Of a DNA stretch of 64,000 nt, positions 1 through 9,188 are shown one piece after another. Each line of letters begins with the position of its first letter. The first letter of the stretch is position 1. The position numbers and the translations under genes were made by a program. The stretch covers positions 31,537 through 95,536 of the forward strand of contig RFPP01000003.1 of NCBI GenBank assembly GCA_009926065.1, given 5' to 3'. Source of the DNA: Flavobacteriaceae bacterium (lineage in GTDB: Bacteria > Bacteroidota > Bacteroidia > Flavobacteriales > Flavobacteriaceae). The notes under the pieces are model-generated. The model saw only the letters and a list, made by a program, of their open reading frames with translations. It did no database searches and was not told the DNA's origin.

Positions 1-89
1 AGCGAATTTTGTTTGCGAGGGCAAAGATACAATCTATTTCGACTCTAACAAGTGTTTTTATGTAAAAATTTTAATATTCGAGGCCATTA

Positions 90-1016
90 TTACCCAAAGG
101 ATTGTTTTTCAACTAGGTATGTGGTGAGGATTTTCTCAAAATTGGCACCCACTGAAACGGGTACATACTTAATTTTGTTTTGGGCGCAGGTTATTGCTAG
201 CTTTTTGAAATAATTTGAAACTTGATTTTTATAGATATCCTTAATATTATCGGCAAAAATATTAATTTCTTCCCCTGTTTCAATATCTATAAATTTCCTT
301 GGCGCTTCATCAAAATCAAAATTTAATTCGGTTGTTTCATCAATAACATGAAATAAAACTATTTTGTGTTTGTTATGTTTCAAATGTTGTAGTGCTGTTA
401 TTAATGCTTTTTCATCTCCAGACTGAAACATATCTGTAAATAAAACAATCATCGAACGGCGGTGAATTTTTTCAGCTATTTGGTGTAAAAAGGAAATGGT
501 TTCTGTTTTTTTGGGTATTATACTATTTTCTAATAATGATTCTAATTTATTTAAAATCATTCGATGGTGTCTTTCGCTTCCTTTTTCAGGTGCGTAATAT
601 TCGTAACTATCCGAATAGACACTCATGCCAACAGCATCTCGTTGTTTTTTTAATAAATTCATTAAAACTGCGGATGCTAAAATTGAAAATCCAATTTTAT
701 TTTCATAAAATAACTGACTGTTTTTCAACTTTGGATAATGCATTGAGGAAGAATTGTCAATAATTAAATGACAACGTAAATTAGTTTCTTCTTCATATTG
801 TTTATTATAAAGTCGATCGGTTTTTGCAAAAAGTTTCCAGTCGATGTGTTTTGTACTTTCCCCTGGATTATAAACCTTGTGTTCTGCAAACTCGGCTGAA
901 AACCCATGAAACGGACTTTTATGCATTCCTGAAATAAACCCTTCAACAACCTGATTTGCTAATAACTCAAGGTGCTGAAAGCTAGAAATTTTCTCTATTT
1001 GCGATTCGATTTTCAT
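90..1016 (-). CDS. DUF58 domain-containing protein (vWA-like)
   Basis: ORF track; N-terminal FSAEFAEHKVYNPGESTKHIDWKLFAKTDRLYNKQYEEETN typical of DUF58 proteins. Confidence 0.88.
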   Translation of the reverse strand: MKIESQIEKISSFQHLELLANQVVEGFISGMHKSPFHGFSAEFAEHKVYNPGESTKHIDWKLFAKTDRLYNKQYEEETNLRCHLIIDNSSSMHYPKLKNSQLFYENKIGFSILASAVLMNLLKKQRDAVGMSVYSDSYEYYAPEKGSERHHRMILNKLESLLENSIIPKKTETISFLHQIAEKIHRRSMIVLFTDMFQSGDEKALITALQHLKHNKHKIVLFHVIDETTELNFDFDEAPRKFIDIETGEEINIFADNIKDIYKNQVSNYFKKLAITCAQNKIKYVPVSVGANFEKILTTYLVEKQSFG

Positions 1017-1109
1017 TCTTCAAATGTATTAAAAGATTGGGGTAATTAAAAATTAAACAAATGAAAGAATGAAAATATAGAAACCGAATAAATTCAGTCT
1101 AAAAAAAAA

Positions 1110-1127
1110 GTTTGACTTTCGTCAAAC
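1110..1127 (-). terminator. Intrinsic terminator downstream of trxA
   Basis: GTTTGAC-tttc-GTCAAAC stem-loop followed on the minus strand by a T run. Confidence 0.7.
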
Positions 1128-1150
1128 CTTTAAAGTTTTTAACCATCCCT

Positions 1151-1468
1151 TTATAATAAAGTATTCAGGCTGTCAGCATAAGTTTGTTTTGGTGCAACAC
1201 CCACTTGTCTTGCTACTACTTCCCCGTTTTTAAAAACTAATACCGTAGGAATATTTCGTACTCCGTATTTTGCAGCAAATTCTTGATTTGCATCTACGTC
1301 TACTTTTCCAACTATTGCTTTTCCTGCAAATTCTTCACTTATTTCGTCAATGATTGGTCCAACCATTCTACAAGGTCCACACCATGCTGCCCAAAAATCG
1401 ACCAATACTGGTTTGTCTGATTTCAAAACTACTTCGTCAAAAGTAGCGTCTGTTATTGCTAATGCCAT
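1151..1468 (-). CDS. trxA: Thioredoxin
   Basis: WAAWCGPCRMVGP active site; 105 aa. Confidence 0.97.
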   Translation of the reverse strand: MALAITDATFDEVVLKSDKPVLVDFWAAWCGPCRMVGPIIDEISEEFAGKAIVGKVDVDANQEFAAKYGVRNIPTVLVFKNGEVVARQVGVAPKQTYADSLNTLL

Positions 1469-1585
1469 ATTTTTATAGTTAATTTATTTTCTAATGCAAA
1501 TTTAATAATTAAATACCATTTGAACACAATTGCTAAATTACTTTTGATTATGAATGTATTGGTATTATTTATACTTTTTTATTTA

Positions 1586-1668
1586 TAGCTGATCCCGCTA
1601 TCATTCCTATCCGCGTTGTGGTTCGTGCCTCTCCACAACGCGGGATTTTCCCTTCTATCGGGGCTAGG
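1586..1668 (-). repeat. Dispersed structured intergenic element, copy A
   Basis: Minus strand reads CCTAGCCCCGATAGAAGGGAAAATC-CCGCGTTGTGG-loop-CCACAACGCGG-ATAGGAATGATAGCGGGATCAGCTA; 11-bp perfect central stem (1611-1621/1633-1643); matches four other loci in this window. Confidence 0.85.
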
Positions 1669-1680
1669 TTTTTTGTAGAA

Positions 1681-4600
1681 TCAATTTAATTTAAAGTTCA
1701 CTTGCATTTTCTCCAATTCCGAAAGCAACTCGTTGGATAACTTTATTTTCAATTTTCGGCTTGGCATTTCTAATTTGGTAATAACCCTAATTTCCTCAAT
1801 TTCAGTTAGTAGTTCCAATTGTGAATTCTGTTCATCATAAGCTACATCGCTATCTAACTCTTCGTCTGAAGCTACTACTGTGGGAGCAATTTCAGGTTGC
1901 TTCTTAATTTTCTCCAATTCCAATACTTCAAAAACAACCGATTTATCACCTTTATTCCGTTTAAAAACAGTACTTAATTGGTCAATAAAATCCGATTTTA
2001 AATCATTAATATTGATATGAATTACCAATTTTTTTGTGAATAATTCTAAAATATCTTGAAGTATTTTAAAATCTAAAAATTGTATAATCGGATCTCTTTT
2101 TTTCCCAGTTTCTTTATCAGGCCAACCTTCTTTTACAATTAATTTAATAAAAGTAAAACTGTTTGGTGTCAAATAATGGCGGTATTTCATGTATTCTTCT
2201 CCATATATCCTAAATTCATGACTTTCGTCATAACCTTCTAAAACAAAGGATCCAAATCCTTTTCCAGATTTATTTACAAGGTGCTTTACATTGGATATTA
2301 TCCCTCCAAAAGTTAAACTCTTATTGATTTGATTATTCAAATCTTTTAAAACTTCTAACTTAGAATTGCAAAAATATTTCATCTCATATTTAAAATCGTC
2401 CAACGGATGGCCTGAAAGATAGATACCAACTACTTCCTTTTCTTTAGCTAATTTTTCCATAGTGGACCAGTCTTCGCATGGAGGAATTATAGGTTCCGCG
2501 ATTTGAACTTCACTCGTATCGCCAAATAAACTCACTTGAGATGAGTTTTCATTTTCTTGAAATTTCAAGCCATAGCGAATCGCTTTTTCATAGAAAGTAA
2601 TCCCATCACCATCTTCATGAAAATACTGGGCTCTTGAAACCCCTTGAAAAGAATCAAAACCACCGGCTAAAATTAGGTTTTCGAGTGCCTTTTTATTTGC
2701 AGCGCGCAAGTCAATTCTCTTAGTTAAATCGAAAATAGACTTGTATTTACTTTCTTTTCTGTTTTCTACTATAGTTTGAACGGCACCCATTCCAACGCCT
2801 TTTACTGCGCCAATTCCAAAACGAATCGCATAATTTTCATTTACCGTGAATTTATAAAATGACTCGTTCACATCTGGGCCTAAAACTTGTAATCCCATTC
2901 GCTTACATTCTTCCATAAAAAAGGAAACTTGTTTAATGTCGTTCATGTTATTTGATAAAACGGCTGCCATATATTCTGCAGGATAATTTGCTTTTAAATA
3001 GGCCGTTTGATAGGCAATCCATGCATAACAAGTAGAGTGCGATTTATTAAATGCATATTCGGCAAATGCTTCCCAGTCCTTCCAAATTTTTTCTAATTTT
3101 CCTTCTTCATGACCTTTTGCAACAGCTTGACTTATGAATTTAGGTTTCATTTTATCTAAAACGTCTTTCTGTTTTTTTCCCATTGCTTTGCGCAAAACAT
3201 CGGCATCACCTTTAGAAAAATCGGCTAATTTTTGTGATAATAGCATTACTTGCTCTTGATAAACAGTAATTCCATAGGTGTCTTTTAGTAATTCTTCGCA
3301 AGCATCAAGATCATATTCTATAGTTTCTTCGCCGTTTTTTCTTCTTATAAAACTTGGGATATAAGCTATTGGTCCAGGTCGATATAGTGCATTCATCGCA
3401 ATCAAATCTCCGAAAACGGTAGGTTTTAATTCTTTCAAATACTTTTGCATTCCAGGAGACTCATACTGAAATATTCCAACCGTTTCACCTCGTTGAAAAA
3501 GCTCAAAAGTTTTTGTATCATCAATAGGAAAAGAATCAGGATTTAAATTAATTCCTGTTCTATATTTTACTAATTTAACGGTGTCTTTGATTAATGTCAA
3601 GGTTTTTAATCCAAGGAAATCCATTTTTAATAAACCTGCACTTTCAACAACAGAGTTATCAAATTGAGTAACAAATAATTCAGAATCTTTTGCTGTTGCA
3701 ATAGGAACAAAATTGGTAATATCACTTGGGGTAATTATAACTCCACAAGGGTGAATTCCGGTATTTCTAATATTTCCTTCTAATATTTGCGCCTGTTGAA
3801 TTGTTTCACCAGAAAGATTATTTTGTTTAGATGTAGAAATTAATTCTTTGATTTTTTCAAAATCTTCTGGCCGAAGTATTTTTTTTATCTCAGATTCTGT
3901 TTCATTCAGAAAGCGTGCTAAACTCCATTTTGGAGGTATTAAATTTGGAATTAATTTGGCAATTCTATCGGCTTCAAATAGGGGTAAATCTAATACACGT
4001 GCTGTATCTCTAATAGCCGATTTTGCTGCCATTGTTCCATAGGTGATAATCTGTGCCACCTGTTTTGAACCGTATTTTTTTATTACATATTCAATTACTT
4101 TACTTCGACCTTCATCATCAAAATCGATATCAATATCAGGTAATGACACTCGATCCGGATTTAGAAATCGCTCAAAAAGTAAATTGTATAATAATGGATC
4201 TATATTTGTGATTCCTAGGCAATAAGCAACAACAGAGCCCGCTGCAGAACCTCTTCCAGGCCCTACAGAAACATCCATTTTTCTTGCTTCGGCAATAAAA
4301 TCTTGTACAATTAAAAAATATCCTGGATATCCTGAATTTTGTATTGTAAGTAACTCAAAATCGATTCGTTCTTGAATTTCCTGAGTTATTTCTGCATATC
4401 TTTTTTTTGCACCTATATAGGTTAAATGTTTTAAATAGGAATTTTCTCCTCTTTTCCCCGCAGCAATCTCATCTTCATTAACTAAAAATTCATTTGGGAT
4501 TTCAAATTTTGGTAATAGGACCTCTCGAGATAAATCATAAATTTCTATTTTAGAAACTATTTCCGAAAGGTTAAAAATTGCTTCTGGTAGATCATTGAAC

Positions 4601-6201
4601 AGCATTTTCATCTCCTCACCAGATTTAAAATAATATTCCTTATTAGGCATTCCATATCTAAATCCTCGACCTCTTCCTATTGGTGTAGATTGTTTTTCAC
4701 CATCACGAACACAAAGCAAAATATCGTGCGCATTGGCATCGTTTTTTTCTAAATAAAAGGTATTGTTTGTGGCAACAATTTTAATATCATTCTTTTTTGC
4801 CAACGCTATTAAACTCGCATTTACGCGGTTTTCATCTTCTTGATTGTGACGCATCACTTCAATATAAAAGTCGGAACCAAATTGTTGTTTCCACCATATT
4901 AAAGCCTCTTCAGCTTGGTTTTCACCGAGATTAAGTATTTTATTTGGAATCTCACCAAATAAATTTCCGCTTAATACAATTAAATCTTCTTTGAAATTTT
5001 CAATTAGTTTTTTATCAATTCTGGGAACATAATAGAATCCATCTGTATTTGCAATTGAAGATAATTTTGTTAAATTTTGATATCCATTTTTGTTTTTAGC
5101 GAGAAATACAATTTGGTAACCATTATCTTTACGACTTTTATCAAGGTGATCTTCACAAACATAAAATTCACATCCCACAATAGGCTTGATTATCACTTCA
5201 CTTGGTGAATCGCCATTGGCAACAGCCTCATCGTTTTTAGCTTTTGCGACTTTATTATGGAATAAAATATCCCTAACAAAATGGAAGGCTCCCATTAAAT
5301 TAGCATGATCGGTAATGGCTACGGCAGGCATTTTATTTTCGGATGCCAACTTAACCAAATTGCTCACACTTATGGTCGATTGTAATACTGAAAACTGTGT
5401 ATGGTTATGCAAATGAACGTAATCTGTGTCAATTAGCACTTTTTTGTTTTCGGCAATTTCAAGCTTAGAAACTAAATTATTTTGTTGCTCATCAAATTGC
5501 TGTTTTATTTTTTGAGAGGCTTCTTTAAGATTTTTATGTTTTAAACCTATAGGCAAAATTGTGTTCGGATTTTGAATTTTGAAATTAACAAAATAATCCC
5601 CTTGAACTTGAAGTTCCTTTTCAGTGAAAATTCCCGTTCGAATCAATTCAAAAAAACAACGGGTGGTAGCCTCTACATCGGCAGTAGCATTATGCGCTTC
5701 TGCAAATGGAATATTGAATAAATAATTGTGCAATTCAGTTAGCGTAGGCAATTTAAATTTGCCCCCACGACCTCCTGGCAATTGTAACAAAGAGGCGGTC
5801 ACTTCAGTACAAGTATCTAAAACTGGTATTGAACTCATTGGGCTTTCCATTCCAAAACGATGGAATTCGCAACCCATAATATTGATGTCAAATTTTAAAT
5901 TTTGACCAACGATGAATTTGGATTTGCTTAAAGCAATATTGAATTTTTCAAGTACTTCAGCCATTGGCAATCCTTCGGCTTCAGCTAATTCGGTAGAAAT
6001 TCCATGAACCCCTTCTGCTTCATAAGGTATATTATATCCTTCAGGTTTAATCAAATAATCCTGATTTTCAATAAGTTTGCCCATTTCATCATGTAATTGC
6101 CATGCAATTTGAACACAACGCGGCCAATTTCCTGTGTCGGTAATTGGGGCGTCCCATCGCTTTGGTAATCCAGTAGTTTCGGTATCGAAAATTAGGTACA
6201 T
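1681..6201 (-). CDS. dnaE: DNA polymerase III alpha subunit with N-terminal DEDDh (DnaQ-like) exonuclease domain
   Basis: N-term FDTETTGLP...AHNATADVEATTRCF exonuclease motifs; PHP domain YVHLHNHTQFSVLQ; polymerase motif LPDIDIDFDDEGR; 1506 aa. Confidence 0.96.
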   Translation of the reverse strand: MYLIFDTETTGLPKRWDAPITDTGNWPRCVQIAWQLHDEMGKLIENQDYLIKPEGYNIPYEAEGVHGISTELAEAEGLPMAEVLEKFNIALSKSKFIVGQNLKFDINIMGCEFHRFGMESPMSSIPVLDTCTEVTASLLQLPGGRGGKFKLPTLTELHNYLFNIPFAEAHNATADVEATTRCFFELIRTGIFTEKELQVQGDYFVNFKIQNPNTILPIGLKHKNLKEASQKIKQQFDEQQNNLVSKLEIAENKKVLIDTDYVHLHNHTQFSVLQSTISVSNLVKLASENKMPAVAITDHANLMGAFHFVRDILFHNKVAKAKNDEAVANGDSPSEVIIKPIVGCEFYVCEDHLDKSRKDNGYQIVFLAKNKNGYQNLTKLSSIANTDGFYYVPRIDKKLIENFKEDLIVLSGNLFGEIPNKILNLGENQAEEALIWWKQQFGSDFYIEVMRHNQEDENRVNASLIALAKKNDIKIVATNNTFYLEKNDANAHDILLCVRDGEKQSTPIGRGRGFRYGMPNKEYYFKSGEEMKMLFNDLPEAIFNLSEIVSKIEIYDLSREVLLPKFEIPNEFLVNEDEIAAGKRGENSYLKHLTYIGAKKRYAEITQEIQERIDFELLTIQNSGYPGYFLIVQDFIAEARKMDVSVGPGRGSAAGSVVAYCLGITNIDPLLYNLLFERFLNPDRVSLPDIDIDFDDEGRSKVIEYVIKKYGSKQVAQIITYGTMAAKSAIRDTARVLDLPLFEADRIAKLIPNLIPPKWSLARFLNETESEIKKILRPEDFEKIKELISTSKQNNLSGETIQQAQILEGNIRNTGIHPCGVIITPSDITNFVPIATAKDSELFVTQFDNSVVESAGLLKMDFLGLKTLTLIKDTVKLVKYRTGINLNPDSFPIDDTKTFELFQRGETVGIFQYESPGMQKYLKELKPTVFGDLIAMNALYRPGPIAYIPSFIRRKNGEETIEYDLDACEELLKDTYGITVYQEQVMLLSQKLADFSKGDADVLRKAMGKKQKDVLDKMKPKFISQAVAKGHEEGKLEKIWKDWEAFAEYAFNKSHSTCYAWIAYQTAYLKANYPAEYMAAVLSNNMNDIKQVSFFMEECKRMGLQVLGPDVNESFYKFTVNENYAIRFGIGAVKGVGMGAVQTIVENRKESKYKSIFDLTKRIDLRAANKKALENLILAGGFDSFQGVSRAQYFHEDGDGITFYEKAIRYGLKFQENENSSQVSLFGDTSEVQIAEPIIPPCEDWSTMEKLAKEKEVVGIYLSGHPLDDFKYEMKYFCNSKLEVLKDLNNQINKSLTFGGIISNVKHLVNKSGKGFGSFVLEGYDESHEFRIYGEEYMKYRHYLTPNSFTFIKLIVKEGWPDKETGKKRDPIIQFLDFKILQDILELFTKKLVIHININDLKSDFIDQLSTVFKRNKGDKSVVFEVLELEKIKKQPEIAPTVVASDEELDSDVAYDEQNSQLELLTEIEEIRVITKLEMPSRKLKIKLSNELLSELEKMQVNFKLN

Positions 6202-6390
6202 AAATCTAAAAAGGTCGAATAATTAAATACAAAATCAGTTAAATATTCTCTGAAGTGGTATTATTATTACTTAAAGTTGGAAATTCTATGAAATTCAAAT
6301 TTAAGTTTTTTTGAACAAAGAATTTTGATAAGTTATCAACAAAAAGAATAAAAAAGTGATTGAAAATTTTATTTTTTCTGTAAAAAAAAA

Positions 6391-6410
6391 TGCCTCGCAT
6401 TTGCGAGGCA
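6391..6410 (-). terminator. Intrinsic terminator downstream of hppA
   Basis: TGCCTCGCA-TT-TGCGAGGCA perfect inverted repeat with a T run on the minus strand. Confidence 0.85.
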
Positions 6411-6430
6411 TTAATCAGCATTTGATGCTA

Positions 6431-8989
6431 TTATTTCATTTTTTCAACTTTTGCTTTTACTTCTTCCAAAGAACCTTCAAAAATTTGAATATTATTGTTT
6501 CCTTTTTCATTAGTAATTACAGTCGCCTTTGCTTTTCCATTTTCATCACTTATTTGGATGTTCACCGTTTTACTTTCTGATTTTTTAACACAACATTCCA
6601 TTTCTTTATCGGAAGCTATGAATTTACCTTGAGCATCATAATGAGAAAGACACATTTCTTTTTCTTCAGGTGAACATTTAAGGCTATCGCACATTGCAGC
6701 ACATTCGTCTTTAGTCATGGTTGCACATTTGCTCATGTCGCATTTGCCCATCATTTTTCCTTCTGAACATTCCATTTTCATGATAACAACTTTTTGTGCT
6801 TCACTAGAAGATCCATTTCCTAAAATAGGGGCAATTACTAAACCAATTAAACAAGTTAATTTAATTAAAATGTTCATTGAAGGTCCAGAAGTATCTTTAA
6901 ATGGATCACCAACAGTATCTCCGGTAACAGCTGCTTTGTGAGCTTCAGAACCTTTGTAAGTCATTTCACCATTAATTTCAACACCCGCTTCGAAAGATTT
7001 TTTTGCATTGTCCCAAGCACCACCAGCATTGTTTTGGAAAACTGCCCAAAGTACACCAGACACGGTAACTCCAGCCATATATCCCCCTAACATTTCAGCG
7101 ATTAATTGATTGTTATCTGAATAAACTAATTTTCCTAATATAACAATTGCAATTGGAAAACCTATAGTTAAGATTCCAGGTAACATCATTTCGCGTAAAG
7201 CGGCTTTCGTAGAAATTTCAACACATTTTCCATATTCAGGTTTACCAGTTCCTTCCATTATACCAGGAATTTCTTTAAACTGACGACGAACTTCATATAC
7301 CATATCCATTGCAGCTTTACCAACTGAGTTCATTGCTAATGCAGAGAAAACTACAGGAATCATACCTCCTACGAATAACATTGCTAATACCGGCGCTTTG
7401 AAAATATTGATTCCGTCAATTCCTGTAAAAGTTACATAGGCGGCAAATAAAGCTAAAGAAGTTAATGCTGCTGAAGCGATTGCGAAACCTTTTCCAGTAG
7501 CAGCAGTTGTATTTCCAACAGAATCTAAAATATCTGTTCTTGTACGAACTTCTTTTGGTAATTCACTCATTTCAGCAATACCACCAGCGTTATCAGATAT
7601 TGGTCCGAAGGCGTCAATTGCTAATTGCATTGCTGTTGTAGCCATCATTGCAGAAGCTGCCAAGGCTACACCGTAAAAACCTGCAAAAGCATATGATGCC
7701 CATATTGCTCCTGCAAATAATAAAACAGTAGGAAAGGTAGAAATCATACCTGTTGCTAAACCTGCAATTACGTTGGTACCTGCTCCAGTTGATGATTTTT
7801 GTACTATTGCCATAACTGGTTTTGTTCCTAATCCTGTGTAATATTCCGTAACTGATGAGATAGCACCACCCACAAATAACCCGACAATAGTTGCATAGAA
7901 AACTCGAATGGAAGAGATTTCTTTTAAACCTTCACCGTAAAATTCCATTTTCATTGTAGAAGGTAACATATATTGTACTAAGAAATAACAAGCGACTAAT
8001 GTCAATAAAATTGAAACCCAGTTTCCAATATTCAGTGCTTTTTGTACTTGAGCTTCTTTAGCTTCATCACTTGATATTTTTACTAACATTGTTCCAATGA
8101 TAGAAAATAATATTCCAAAACCAGCTATTGCCATTGGTAATAAAATTGGACCAATACCACCGAAAGCGTCTTCGATTTTTCCGCCCATATCTTTAATAAC
8201 ATAGTTTCCAAGAACCATAGCTGCAAGAACTGTAGCTACATAGGAACCAAATAAATCGGCACCCATTCCAGCAACGTCACCTACGTTATCACCCACGTTA
8301 TCAGCAATTGTTGCAGGATTACGAGGATCGTCTTCTGGAATTCCAGCTTCAACTTTACCTACTAAGTCAGCTCCTACATCGGCAGCTTTAGTATAGATAC
8401 CTCCACCAACACGAGCAAACAAAGCGATAGATTCGGCTCCAAGAGAGAAACCAGCAAGAGTTTCAAGAACAACAGTCATGTCTTCTGTATTTGTCCAAAC
8501 ACCTCCAGGCATAAAATATCTAAATAATAAAATGAAGAATCCTGTTAATCCTAAAACTGCTAAACCAGCAACTCCAAGTCCCATAACTGTTCCACCACCA
8601 AAAGAAACTTTTAGTGCTTGTGGCAAACTTGTACGAGCAGCTTGAGTTGTTCTTACGTTTGTTTTTGTTGCTATTTTCATTCCCATGTTTCCTGCCAAAG
8701 CTGAGAAGAAAGCTCCGAAAATAAAAGCTATAACTATTAATAAGTGAGTTTTAACACCAGGTAAATAAGTGATACCAGCTAAAACCAAACTTGCAATTAG
8801 TACGAAAACTGCTAACAATCGGTATTCAGCTTTTAGGAAAGCCAAGGCTCCTTCATAGATGTAATCTGAAATTTCTTTCATTTTACCGTCTCCAGCATCT
8901 TGTTTCAATACCCAAGATCTTTTGATTGCCATAAAAGCTAATCCTACTAAGGCCATAACTATTGGCACATAAATCATTAATGATTCCAT
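6431..8989 (-). CDS. hppA: Membrane-bound (ion-translocating) pyrophosphatase with Cys-rich C-terminal extension
   Basis: DDPRNPATIADNVGDNVGDVAGMGADLFGSY and GNTTAATGKGFAIASAALTSLALF motifs; 852 aa. Confidence 0.96.
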   Translation of the reverse strand: MESLMIYVPIVMALVGLAFMAIKRSWVLKQDAGDGKMKEISDYIYEGALAFLKAEYRLLAVFVLIASLVLAGITYLPGVKTHLLIVIAFIFGAFFSALAGNMGMKIATKTNVRTTQAARTSLPQALKVSFGGGTVMGLGVAGLAVLGLTGFFILLFRYFMPGGVWTNTEDMTVVLETLAGFSLGAESIALFARVGGGIYTKAADVGADLVGKVEAGIPEDDPRNPATIADNVGDNVGDVAGMGADLFGSYVATVLAAMVLGNYVIKDMGGKIEDAFGGIGPILLPMAIAGFGILFSIIGTMLVKISSDEAKEAQVQKALNIGNWVSILLTLVACYFLVQYMLPSTMKMEFYGEGLKEISSIRVFYATIVGLFVGGAISSVTEYYTGLGTKPVMAIVQKSSTGAGTNVIAGLATGMISTFPTVLLFAGAIWASYAFAGFYGVALAASAMMATTAMQLAIDAFGPISDNAGGIAEMSELPKEVRTRTDILDSVGNTTAATGKGFAIASAALTSLALFAAYVTFTGIDGINIFKAPVLAMLFVGGMIPVVFSALAMNSVGKAAMDMVYEVRRQFKEIPGIMEGTGKPEYGKCVEISTKAALREMMLPGILTIGFPIAIVILGKLVYSDNNQLIAEMLGGYMAGVTVSGVLWAVFQNNAGGAWDNAKKSFEAGVEINGEMTYKGSEAHKAAVTGDTVGDPFKDTSGPSMNILIKLTCLIGLVIAPILGNGSSSEAQKVVIMKMECSEGKMMGKCDMSKCATMTKDECAAMCDSLKCSPEEKEMCLSHYDAQGKFIASDKEMECCVKKSESKTVNIQISDENGKAKATVITNEKGNNNIQIFEGSLEEVKAKVEKMK

Positions 8990-9188
8990 ATTCTATATAT
9001 TCGTTATTAAATAATCGGATGCAAATGTAGGAAAACGTTAACAAATAAAAAAACACAATTCACTTTTGAAATATGCTTTTTTGAATATTTATTATATATT
9101 TCAATTATTTTGGTTGTAATTTTAATCAAATAGGGTTTTTAGAGTATTAAAAAGTTGAAATAAATTATAGGTTATAAAGTAAATTAAC

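Noticed and set aside
1586-1668. Copy A as a simple intrinsic terminator of dnaE
   Set aside because: No T run follows the hairpin on the dnaE strand, and the flanking conserved blocks recur at four other loci with different gene contexts
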